Under the pieces are notes generated by a model. That model was given only the letters and a program-made list of their open reading frames with translations, was not told where the DNA came from and did not search any database. Positions 13,545-21,240 of a DNA stretch of 28,065 nucleotides are shown here, in pieces (the stretch's first letter is position 1; each line of letters starts with the position of its first letter). Source of the DNA: Syntrophaceae bacterium UBA4810 (GTDB lineage Bacteria > Desulfobacterota > Syntrophia > Syntrophales > Smithellaceae); assembly GCA_002402545.1 (NCBI GenBank), contig DHGA01000101.1, positions 1 to 28,065 of the forward strand, in the 5' to 3' direction. The position numbers were made by a program, and so were the translations under genes.

Positions 13545-14705
13545 CTAAGTGATCAGGCGAGATATCAGCCAGATTAATATGCCGCAAATAGCCATCGAAA
13601 TTTGCACGGGCAGGGCCAAGCGCATTTCCTTTTTTACTCCGGATAATGACGTATAAGTCGAACAGCCGGTAAAATTCATTGCCAGGTATGCGGCGACTGC
13701 TGGAATAATCAACAACCATGCAAATGCCTCAACCCTGGCAGGCCATGCCTGTAAATCTAACCCTCGTAAATATAAAAGCGTTAAGGCAACAATAATGCCG
13801 GTGAAAAAACCTTTTATGGAAAAAGCCCGGCCGGGCAGGTATGGTAAAAGCAGAGGATTAATCACCGCTCCCGCTAGAACGGCGCCGGATAGTGCCAGGA
13901 CCGCAAATGATCCATAACTTAAGGAGTTTTCCAAAAATCCGCCGGGGCCGCCAATGCCTCCAAGCAAAAATAAAACAGACGCTAAAAACATGAACGGTTT
14001 AATTATTTCGACAAGCTCAACAGGAATAAGGACAGCTCTATCCTTCAGGGGAAATGTCATTAATCTCATTTTGGCGGTTGCTTTAAGGCCGGCATCAAGA
14101 TAAGCAGGTATATCTTCAGCCCTTATCGGTCCGTAATAAACTTTAAATCCGGTGCGTTGCCGGACCTCATGCGCGGCAATGCCGGGGGCTCCCAGCTGAG
14201 GAAGAATTATTTTTTTATGATTGACTGCTTCTTTGAGTCTGCTCGATTCTGTTTTGTTGATTAATTCTTGAGTGCCGAATGTCCCTTTTCCGGCGGCGCA
14301 CCAGACGTTTATTCCCTTTGTATCCAATACGAGAAGCCAAACGCTTCTGCCGGGCAGAGCTTCCCGCAATTTGTCAAAGCTTATTTTGTAATTAGCGGAA
14401 ACTAAAACTGGAGAATTATTATCGGGATTGCCCAGGGCATAAAGTCCCGGATCAACGGCATAATTCATTCTGCCGATTCCCCAGCGGGCCTTGAAAGTTG
14501 CCCAGTGGTCATGCCAACGCAATGCCGAAGATACTTGCGGAAATGTACCTGCGCCTGTGAAGATGACGCCGGTAACAAAAGGCTGGTTTAAATTTGGGGC
14601 AGTACCCGCGGAGTCTTTTGTTTCGCCGCAGCGGCATGAACCCGCCTCAATTACGGGCAGTGTAATCATTTTCGCTGAAGCAGAAACATTTTTGTCTATA
14701 TTCAT
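13545..14705 (-). CDS. hgcA: HgcA, corrinoid-dependent mercury methyltransferase
   Basis: 386 residues from ATG at 14705-14703. The decisive motif is the cap helix N-V-W-C136-A-A-G-K140, in GINVWCAAGKGTFGT, whose Cys is the lower axial cobalt ligand that drives methyl transfer to Hg(II). Before it lie family stretches GTFPQVSSALRWHDHW, WGIGRMNYAVDPGLYALG and VLVSANYKISFDKLR of the corrinoid-binding domain, which resembles the CO dehydrogenase/acetyl-CoA synthase corrinoid protein. From about residue 235 there are about five transmembrane helices, anchoring it in the inner membrane. The TTG at 14714 would extend it by 3 residues but sits too close to the GGAG (14721-14718), so the ATG is preferred. 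It lies 20 bases after the MarR gene and 9 before hgcB. Confidence 0.96.
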   Translation of the reverse strand: MNIDKNVSASAKMITLPVIEAGSCRCGETKDSAGTAPNLNQPFVTGVIFTGAGTFPQVSSALRWHDHWATFKARWGIGRMNYAVDPGLYALGNPDNNSPVLVSANYKISFDKLREALPGRSVWLLVLDTKGINVWCAAGKGTFGTQELINKTESSRLKEAVNHKKIILPQLGAPGIAAHEVRQRTGFKVYYGPIRAEDIPAYLDAGLKATAKMRLMTFPLKDRAVLIPVELVEIIKPFMFLASVLFLLGGIGGPGGFLENSLSYGSFAVLALSGAVLAGAVINPLLLPYLPGRAFSIKGFFTGIIVALTLLYLRGLDLQAWPARVEAFAWLLIIPAVAAYLAMNFTGCSTYTSLSGVKKEMRLALPVQISMAICGILIWLISRLIT

Positions 14706-14725
14706 AAAAATCAACTTCTCCTGAT

Positions 14726-15190
14726 TTATTTGCAGCAGGTGCTTTGCTTCGCGTATGCTTTTATCGCCCCAATAAAAAGATTAACGGAGGTCAAAACGAT
14801 TTCCGCTTTTTTTTCGGGAATATTGCCCATTATTTTATGAAAAAAATCCATCATACACAGCCGTACACTTTTGTGAACTTCTTCTCCCTTTTTTGTCAGA
14901 TTCAGATACGCGGCGCGCAGGTCATCAGGGTCTGTACGCCGCTGCAACAGCTTTTTTTTGATCAGGGGATTCACCAGTCTGGTCGTCGTGCTTTTTTCCA
15001 CGGCAAGGTGCCGGTGCAAATCTGCCATTTTCAGCTCTCTGTTTTTGGCGATCACATCCAAAACGAGGAACTGGTGAAAGGTAACTCCTTCACAAAAAGC
15101 ATCATCCTGCCGTAGGCAGCGCGTGGCCTGGGCCAAGCCGGTGAATACTTCCAGCAATTGATGGTAATTGGTATTCGTTTCCTTTAACAT
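14726..15190 (-). CDS. MarR-family regulator of the hgc operon
   Basis: 154 residues counted from ATG at 15190. It has the MarR winged-helix layout: dimer helices at both ends, the HTH at about 51-77 (ELKMADLHRHLAVEKSTTTRLVNPLIKKKLL) and the wing DPDDLRAAYLNLTKKG with the conserved D-x-R. It carries five cysteines: C25, C33 (C-x7-C next to the dimer interface), C112 and a vicinal pair C152-C153 one residue from the end, suggesting a thiol- or metal-sensing regulator. It is the first gene of the operon with hgcA, hgcB and the methyltransferase, and its promoter carries a perfect palindrome, so autorepression is likely. A TTG at 15205 is an alternative start, but it lies inside the -10/operator and is rejected. 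Confidence 0.88.
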   Translation of the reverse strand: MLKETNTNYHQLLEVFTGLAQATRCLRQDDAFCEGVTFHQFLVLDVIAKNRELKMADLHRHLAVEKSTTTRLVNPLIKKKLLQRRTDPDDLRAAYLNLTKKGEEVHKSVRLCMMDFFHKIMGNIPEKKAEIVLTSVNLFIGAIKAYAKQSTCCK

Positions 15191-15191
15191 A

Positions 15192-15224
15192 GTTGTATTA
15201 TACAACCACTTTGCTATTTGTCAA
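15192..15224 (-). promoter_or_regulatory. hgc operon promoter with palindromic MarR-type operator
   Basis: On the minus strand TTGACA (15224-15219) is separated by 16 bases from TATAAT (15202-15197), both exact sigma70 consensus hexamers. The perfect inverted repeat GTTGTAT-T-ATACAAC at 15192-15206 covers the -10 box, as expected of a MarR repressor site. The predicted transcription start, 6-7 bases after TATAAT, falls at the A of the regulator's ATG (15190), implying a leaderless message. Confidence 0.8.
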
Positions 15225-15360
15225 TAAAATTATTTTGCCCAAATTATTAAGCCGCAAGGGAGGGCTGGTCAGCTATCTTATTATTGGCGCGCTCGTTCTA
15301 TACTTGAAATGTTTCAGGAATTCTGATTAATTCGCCACAGTAAAGGATGTTTGTATTTTT

Positions 15361-18300
15361 ATGGCACAAAACGACGAATCTATGGAAAAAAGTGAAGAAT
15401 GGGTGTCCTCCGCGCTTAAAGTCAATCTGGAGCGGACTTCCGTTGCCATTGCTATTCCTCCCAAGTACGAACCCCTGCTTAAAGTTGTGGAAGGACATTA
15501 CGGACTGCAGCGTAAGACGCGGGAGATGCTCACCGAGCTGTATCATCCGTTTGTGAACTGGGAGCATGTTCTCGGAGAGCTTAAATCCATATCCATTGGC
15601 GACTTTTATGAATATAACCATCATCCGGATGGATTTACGGCTCTTTCCATCCTGATGAGAATATATTTTGACGTTATTAAACACGCGGCAAGCGAAGAAG
15701 TAAAAGACAGCGCGCTTAGATATCTTTTTGACTTTATCGATACGGTGCTTGCTAAAAGTGGTGAAAACTATGCCCGCAATTTATCACTGCTGGATGACTC
15801 CATAGAATTTTTCGACGGTTTTTCAGGAGAAGATAAATCAATACTCAAAAAATGTTCTTCCTATCTGAAAAGAACGCTAAGTTATCTTTTGGACAAAGAT
15901 ACTGATGTTTTGAATGACAAGGTCAATTCTGTTCTGGATAAGATGTTCAGGATTACTTATGAATTTTGGCTGACCCAACCCGACCCTTATTCCTGGTTCG
16001 CTGATGATAAAGAAAAAACAAAAGAAGAGATAAAGGAATATCAGTGTATTATTCAGCCGTTGAGCCATGAGCATTTGCGCGAGCTTATAAGCAAGCTCGA
16101 TAAACTGCGCTCCTTAATAAAAACGCGGGGTAAAGAGCGCATAAAAGCTTATTTGGACATGCCGGACTATTTTCAGATCGTAAACGCGTATTTTTTGGTT
16201 GCTGATGAACTGGAAAAATCGCCTGTATATTTAGGGCGCCAATACTTGTTTAAACTTGACTTTCTTTTCTCTAGCATGAGCGTTTCCGGATTGTCTGATA
16301 TCCACGCCAACGCTTTGCGCGAGATCAATCGCTGTTTAAAGCTGGTATTTGACCAGGAAAAAAAGGAGCACCTTGAGTATTTTGTGCGCAAGGTATTCGG
16401 TTTTTTGAAAAAAAGCCGTTCGCGCCATGAACACCGCGGGACGATAATAGATTGTATTACTACGGCGGCAAAAGAAGTGTTCGCCCGTGATTCTCAGCCG
16501 CTCGCTGAGATATTTATTGATGAATTGATTTCCTATGGTTTTCAATATCCTGAGGTTAAAGGCATAACAACGGAGTGGCAGGTTCAGGTCAACCCGCTTC
16601 ATGTCGTGAGCATCAGGGCGTGGCTGGAAATTATTGCCATGAAGCCGGCCTGGACAAAAAAACTTATTTCCGCGTTGATCATTAACCTACATATCGGCGG
16701 TATTTTTGTGCGCGACACTGATCTTCTGCAAAAAGATATTTCCGCGCTGCTTAACGCTGATATTGCTCCCGTTTATAATCTGGTGAAACAGCTTCTGCGG
16801 GTTTTTCCTGTTTATTTCAGAGAAATCGGCGCCGAAGGAGAACTGCGTGACATAACGACGGAAGTGGATGAGTTATCTTACCGCAATGACAAACTGGTAA
16901 ACTTCCTGCGCAAGCAGTCGCACGTCGAAAGCAACAGTTTAATGGTACAGTTTATGGAAAACATTTTCCATTTCTGGAACTCGGGAGATAAAACCTATTT
17001 AAAAAAACACCTGCCCGATGAAGTTTATGAAGAGGTAAATAACTCCGGCGAATATTTTGATGGAATGCACAAAGCGTTCATTCATTTGTTTTCCGTAGCG
17101 GGGAATAATCCCAAAGAATTTATATCCTGGTCAGAAGAAACATTAAAAAAAGAAACTGTTGGACTCGCAGATGTAAGCTCAAGGGATCAAGACCGCGCGC
17201 GAATGATGATCCGTATTTATCAGCTGATTTACAAAAAATATTTTCCGCAGTACGTTGATTTGCTTGACGATTTGGAATCCGTTTATCTTTTTCCTAAATC
17301 TGATATTGCGTTACTCAAACGGTCTTTGAGCAGCAATAACCATTACAACAGCCTCGGCGTTATTGTAAAATTTTTATCTATATTAAAAGACAGGATTCTT
17401 TCCGAAAGGAAGACGGAGCCTTATGAAAATATATATTACAAAAGGCATATCGCGGCAGGCATTCCTTCCATGTACGGCACCTATAGCGAAGAAAAGTTTG
17501 AGGCATTGGGATTAACTCTACGCCTGGAGAGTCTGGCCACGATGCACTTTGAAGAATTAGCCAAATCTTTAAACCTGAAATTTATTACCAAGAAAACGAT
17601 CGTTAAAGTTCATACTTATCTGTGGCTTTTTTTAAAGGCGCTGGAGCTGGACGGAATCGCCACGGAAGGCCTGGCATCAAAGGTCAGATACGTAAGCAGC
17701 GCGTTGGCGATTAAACAGTTTTCCATGGAACAATATGTGGATATCTTCCGTTTTATTTCTAAAGGAATTCAGGATATTATCCGCGATTATTATATTGACG
17801 CCCATAGCTATAATTTACCCGTGATCATCGGGCAGGTTCTTGAAAAGAAGAATGAAAACACGGCAAGTATTTCACCAAACGGCGAAGAGTTGATTTATCA
17901 GCAGTCAGAAAATTTCATCCGCGGCCTCATGTCTTCAGCTTTTGGCCTGCAGGGCGTCGATAATTTTGTGAACACGGTGATCAACACCATGAACTCGGAG
18001 ATGGAAAAATTCAAGGATAATAAACAAATTTTGAAAACAGTCATGTCCTATAATCCTGAACTTTCCGTGTCTTCGTTTTATAAAAAGAACAGAAGAATTG
18101 ATAATCAGATACTTCTCGGGAACAAGGGATATTTTCTCAAAGAGCTTGTCTCTTATGGATTTAATGTGCCTCCGGGATTCATCATTACCACGGAAGTTTT
18201 CAGAGGATATGACGCGGTTATCGGGTATAAGTATATTTTTAATGATCTCATTATCCGGGTAAACAAAGAAATCGCGGCGCTTGAAAAAATGACCGGCAGA

Positions 18301-19596
18301 AGATTTGGAGATCCGGAAAATCCTCTGCTTTTATCGGTAAGAAGCGGCGCCACAGTGTCTCTGCCCGGGATGATGAATTCTTTTTTGAACGTCGGTATCA
18401 ATGAGGAAATAGCGGAAAATTTAAGCAGGAAAAAAGATTTTCAATGGGCGGCATGGGATTGCTACAGGCGTTTTTTGCAGACATGGGGAATGTTTCAAGG
18501 ATTAAACCGCGATTATTTTGACGCGATTATCGATGGGTTCAAGCACCGTTATGGCGTGGATAAGAAAATACAATTTCCCCCTGAGCAGATGAAGCAAATA
18601 GCGTTTGCTTATAAGAAGGGAATTTTAGACAAAGGCATCGAACTTAAGGAAGAGCCTGTCGAACAGCTGCGCAACGCGATTATGAAAGTTTTTGATTCCT
18701 GGTATTCCCAGCAGGCGCAAATTTATCGCCACCAGATGCATTTATCCGATAAATGGGGCACGGCGGTTATCGTTCAGACCATGGTTTTCGGCAATCTCAA
18801 TGAAGGTTCCGGTTCCGGGGTAATATTTACACGCGAGCCGAAAAGCACTTCTGCTGACGTAACTATTTATGGAGATTTTATTTTTGGCGTTCAGGGCGAC
18901 GATATAGTTTCCGGCCTGGTGGAAACATATCCGGTTTCGGAAAAACAGAGATTATCGGAGAGAAGAGATTCGGAAATTTCGCTGGAGATAAAGTTTCCGG
19001 AAATTTATGCCGAATTGGTGAACATCGCCAAAAAGCTGATTTACGAAAGGGGACTTAATCATCAGGAGATTGAATTCACTTTTGAAGGAGCAAACAAAGA
19101 TAAACTATTTTTATTGCAGACGCGGGATATGGATCAGGTGACCGCGAAAAGATATAAACGCTTCAAGGACACCGTTATATTGCAGTCCGCGGTTTTGGGA
19201 ACAGGTATCGGAGTCAGCGGCGGGTCTCTTTGCGGCCGAGCCGTTTATACGGAAGAAAATATCAAGAAATTCCGCGAAAAGGAACCACAGACGCCTCTTA
19301 TTTTATTGCGCCGAGACACGGTTCCCGATGATGTCGGAATCCTGCTACAGGTCGAGGGTCTTTTAACGGCGAAAGGCGGAGGGACTTCACACGCGGCGGT
19401 AACGATTCCTCAATTGGACAAGGTAGGTGTTGTCGGGTTTAGTAAACTGAAAGTACATGAAACGCAGGGCTTCGCGACAATAGACGAGTGTAAAATAAAA
19501 GCCGGAGACTTTATTTGCATTGATGGCTGGAGCGGCATGGTCTACCTGGGCAAACACGAATATGAGTCGACGCCTTCGCGCAACATTAAACTTTGA
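15361..19596 (+). CDS. Large dikinase-like PEP/pyruvate-binding domain protein lacking the PEP barrel
   Basis: 1411 residues. Residues 1-910 are a long, mostly helical, charged region I cannot assign. From about 911 an ATP-grasp domain of the pyruvate phosphate dikinase/PEP synthase type begins: LLGNKGYFLKELVSYGFNVPPGFIITTE, SVRSGA with R994, SLPGMMNSFLNVG, and HQEIEFTFE..KLFLLQTRDMD near 1260. A swivelling phosphohistidine domain follows, with catalytic H1344 in KGGGTSHAAVTIPQLDKVGVVG. Normal PPDK and PEP synthase then have a ~350-residue PEP/pyruvate TIM barrel, but here the protein ends 68 residues after the His. It can therefore form a phosphohistidine from ATP but must pass the phosphate to another acceptor, perhaps bound by the N-terminal region, as in rifampin or glucan dikinases. 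Start ATG 15361 has a weak AAAGGA site. Confidence 0.8.
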   Translation: MAQNDESMEKSEEWVSSALKVNLERTSVAIAIPPKYEPLLKVVEGHYGLQRKTREMLTELYHPFVNWEHVLGELKSISIGDFYEYNHHPDGFTALSILMRIYFDVIKHAASEEVKDSALRYLFDFIDTVLAKSGENYARNLSLLDDSIEFFDGFSGEDKSILKKCSSYLKRTLSYLLDKDTDVLNDKVNSVLDKMFRITYEFWLTQPDPYSWFADDKEKTKEEIKEYQCIIQPLSHEHLRELISKLDKLRSLIKTRGKERIKAYLDMPDYFQIVNAYFLVADELEKSPVYLGRQYLFKLDFLFSSMSVSGLSDIHANALREINRCLKLVFDQEKKEHLEYFVRKVFGFLKKSRSRHEHRGTIIDCITTAAKEVFARDSQPLAEIFIDELISYGFQYPEVKGITTEWQVQVNPLHVVSIRAWLEIIAMKPAWTKKLISALIINLHIGGIFVRDTDLLQKDISALLNADIAPVYNLVKQLLRVFPVYFREIGAEGELRDITTEVDELSYRNDKLVNFLRKQSHVESNSLMVQFMENIFHFWNSGDKTYLKKHLPDEVYEEVNNSGEYFDGMHKAFIHLFSVAGNNPKEFISWSEETLKKETVGLADVSSRDQDRARMMIRIYQLIYKKYFPQYVDLLDDLESVYLFPKSDIALLKRSLSSNNHYNSLGVIVKFLSILKDRILSERKTEPYENIYYKRHIAAGIPSMYGTYSEEKFEALGLTLRLESLATMHFEELAKSLNLKFITKKTIVKVHTYLWLFLKALELDGIATEGLASKVRYVSSALAIKQFSMEQYVDIFRFISKGIQDIIRDYYIDAHSYNLPVIIGQVLEKKNENTASISPNGEELIYQQSENFIRGLMSSAFGLQGVDNFVNTVINTMNSEMEKFKDNKQILKTVMSYNPELSVSSFYKKNRRIDNQILLGNKGYFLKELVSYGFNVPPGFIITTEVFRGYDAVIGYKYIFNDLIIRVNKEIAALEKMTGRRFGDPENPLLLSVRSGATVSLPGMMNSFLNVGINEEIAENLSRKKDFQWAAWDCYRRFLQTWGMFQGLNRDYFDAIIDGFKHRYGVDKKIQFPPEQMKQIAFAYKKGILDKGIELKEEPVEQLRNAIMKVFDSWYSQQAQIYRHQMHLSDKWGTAVIVQTMVFGNLNEGSGSGVIFTREPKSTSADVTIYGDFIFGVQGDDIVSGLVETYPVSEKQRLSERRDSEISLEIKFPEIYAELVNIAKKLIYERGLNHQEIEFTFEGANKDKLFLLQTRDMDQVTAKRYKRFKDTVILQSAVLGTGIGVSGGSLCGRAVYTEENIKKFREKEPQTPLILLRRDTVPDDVGILLQVEGLLTAKGGGTSHAAVTIPQLDKVGVVGFSKLKVHETQGFATIDECKIKAGDFICIDGWSGMVYLGKHEYESTPSRNIKL

Positions 19597-19630
19597 TATT
19601 GTTAATGTCTTAAGTTTCAAAATAAATTGA

Positions 19631-19650
19631 TACATCTAAATATAGATGTA
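19631..19650. repeat. Perfect small hairpin preceding the terminator
   Basis: TACATCTA at 19631-19638 pairs with TAGATGTA at 19643-19650 across a four-base loop, immediately before the terminator stem. It probably acts as a spacer or stabiliser at the 3' end of the dikinase-like transcript. Confidence 0.6.
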
Positions 19651-19686
19651 AAAAAAGCCGTAGCGATTTTTCACTACGGCTTTTTT
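19651..19686. terminator. Bidirectional rho-independent terminator
   Basis: A-tract plus GCCGTAG (19651-19663), a ten-base loop, then CTACGGC plus a T-tract (19674-19686). The stem is perfect and has A's on one side and T's on the other, so it works on both strands. It ends the convergent dikinase-like (+) and GAPDH (-) genes. Confidence 0.93.
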
Positions 19687-19710
19687 CTTTTTCCGGATTG
19701 CTCCGAAAAA

Positions 19711-20982
19711 TCATAAAAGATTCTTATGGAGGTAAACGGTTAAATCGCCCATCCGGTTGGTGTAGCTGCCGTATTCGTTGTCATACCAGCCGAAAAGCTT
19801 GGCGTGGACGACCGGCAGTTGCAGTGTTTTCTCGCCGATGTTCGCCAGAATGTCCGCCGGGACATTGGGAATCTGAGACAGGTCAACCGGAATGAACGCC
19901 GTGCGGGTGTGGTTAAACTGCCCTTCAATAATTATTGCCGCGTCCTCGCCGATCAGATCGGTGGACACATTCTGATGCATGGAGAAGCGCACCAGCGGAT
20001 TGTTTTGCGCGGTCTTCGCGTAAATATCGTTAAGCGTTTTTGTGTCAATGTTTGCCGCCTCGCCTTTGCTGTTTCGTTTGGCCTGGAATGTCATGTTGAG
20101 CACAATGAGTGACAGAGTGTTGGTCGGAACACGGATAGAATCTCCCATGAAGCCGATATTTTTAACTTCCGGAATGACTTCAACCAGAGCTTTCGCGGCG
20201 CCGGTAGATGTCAGAATAATATTGTTCAGAATGCTGCGCGTTTTGCGGATATCCTTTTCGCCCGCTTTGGGCAGTTTATCCAGAACGCTCTGGGTATTCG
20301 TCACGGCGTGAATCGTGGACATGGAAGCCGTGAGAATTGTGCTGGTCTCCTCGTTATCCAAAAGCGGTTTCACCATGTGCGCCAATCCCGTGGTGGTGCA
20401 CGATGCCGCGGAAACAAGAAGATGCTTTTTGGGATTGAAAACGGTGTGGTTGATGCCGTAGATAAGCGTCACTGTATCGTCCGGTGTTGAAAGAGCCTTG
20501 TTTTTTATCTTGAAGGGCGCGGAGTGAATGACCAACTTTGCCCCGCCATTTAAATGCCCCCTGATTGACCCCTTATTGTCATCAGCCAAAACGGTCGGGT
20601 CTTTGAATGATCCGCTGCAATCAACGACAATGTCCGCGCCGTACTGGCGCCAGGGAATGTTCATCGGATTTCTCTGCTCGCGCAGGACAGTTACCGGCAC
20701 GCCGTCAATGAGCATTTTACCGTTTTTGTCATCTGTGATTTGTATGCAGGGTTGCGCTTTGTAACCGTAAAGAAAGCGGTGGAGCAAACCGTAAGTAGCG
20801 TCCGTTTCGATCAGACGGGCGATAGTCTCCATACCCATGCCCACGTCACGGCCCTGATTGATGACGATTTCTTTAAAATACTTTCTGCCGACATGATGCC
20901 AGAGGGTCAGCTTGCCGATTCGTCCCAGACTGTTAATGCCCAGAACCGGCGCTTTGTTTTCGAATGCCTGATTTTTTGCCAT
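19711..20982 (-). CDS. gap: Glyceraldehyde-3-phosphate dehydrogenase, long form
   Basis: Phosphorylating GAPDH (glycolysis/gluconeogenesis) with catalytic C195 in SAASCTTTGLAH and H225 in STIHAVTNTQ, and the C-terminal GWYDNEYGSYTNRMGDL of the family. At 423 residues it is about 85 longer than the common GapA, with extra sequence near TLWHHVGRKYFKEI and after residue 300. The nucleotide-binding loop reads GINSLGRIG instead of GINGFGRIG, and the strand that normally gives N-D (NAD-selecting Asp) reads VINQGRD, so NADP or dual use is possible; this is inference. ATG at 20982 follows a strong CAAGGAGG. The leader contains alternative hairpins (21011-21046), and a shared terminator lies downstream. 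Confidence 0.92.
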   Translation of the reverse strand: MAKNQAFENKAPVLGINSLGRIGKLTLWHHVGRKYFKEIVINQGRDVGMGMETIARLIETDATYGLLHRFLYGYKAQPCIQITDDKNGKMLIDGVPVTVLREQRNPMNIPWRQYGADIVVDCSGSFKDPTVLADDNKGSIRGHLNGGAKLVIHSAPFKIKNKALSTPDDTVTLIYGINHTVFNPKKHLLVSAASCTTTGLAHMVKPLLDNEETSTILTASMSTIHAVTNTQSVLDKLPKAGEKDIRKTRSILNNIILTSTGAAKALVEVIPEVKNIGFMGDSIRVPTNTLSLIVLNMTFQAKRNSKGEAANIDTKTLNDIYAKTAQNNPLVRFSMHQNVSTDLIGEDAAIIIEGQFNHTRTAFIPVDLSQIPNVPADILANIGEKTLQLPVVHAKLFGWYDNEYGSYTNRMGDLTVYLHKNLL

Positions 20983-21010
20983 GATGATTTGCCTCCTTGA
21001 AACCTGCTTA

Positions 21011-21046
21011 TGGCGGTCTGGTGTTAGTGCGGTCAGAAGACCGCCA
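21011..21046 (-). promoter_or_regulatory. Alternative hairpins in the gap 5' leader
   Basis: AGACCGCCA at 21038-21046 can pair with TGGCGGTCT at 21011-21019 (9 bp, 18-base loop) or, in a shorter form, GACCGC (21039-21044) with GCGGTC (21029-21034) across AGAA (6 bp). The two structures compete for one arm. They lie about 30-65 bases upstream of the gap start codon, probably in the transcribed leader. Confidence 0.5.
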
Positions 21047-21240
21047 CTTTATTACTAGAAAGAAACTTTAAAGTCAATAATGATAAAGCGCTTGGGTTTC
21101 TTTAAAGGATATAAATACTCCATGATATTAAAGAATATTTTAGTAATTAATTTAAAGTTTTAAAAATTCAGGGAATTGGTTTTAAAAGTATGCTAATCAT
21201 TCAGGTAAAGTTAAAAATATGTCAAAAAGGAGGGTGGCGT

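Noticed and set aside
15203..15205. TTG start giving the MarR regulator five more residues
   Set aside because: The codon lies within the palindrome and upstream of the predicted transcription start, so it could not be translated from this promoter.
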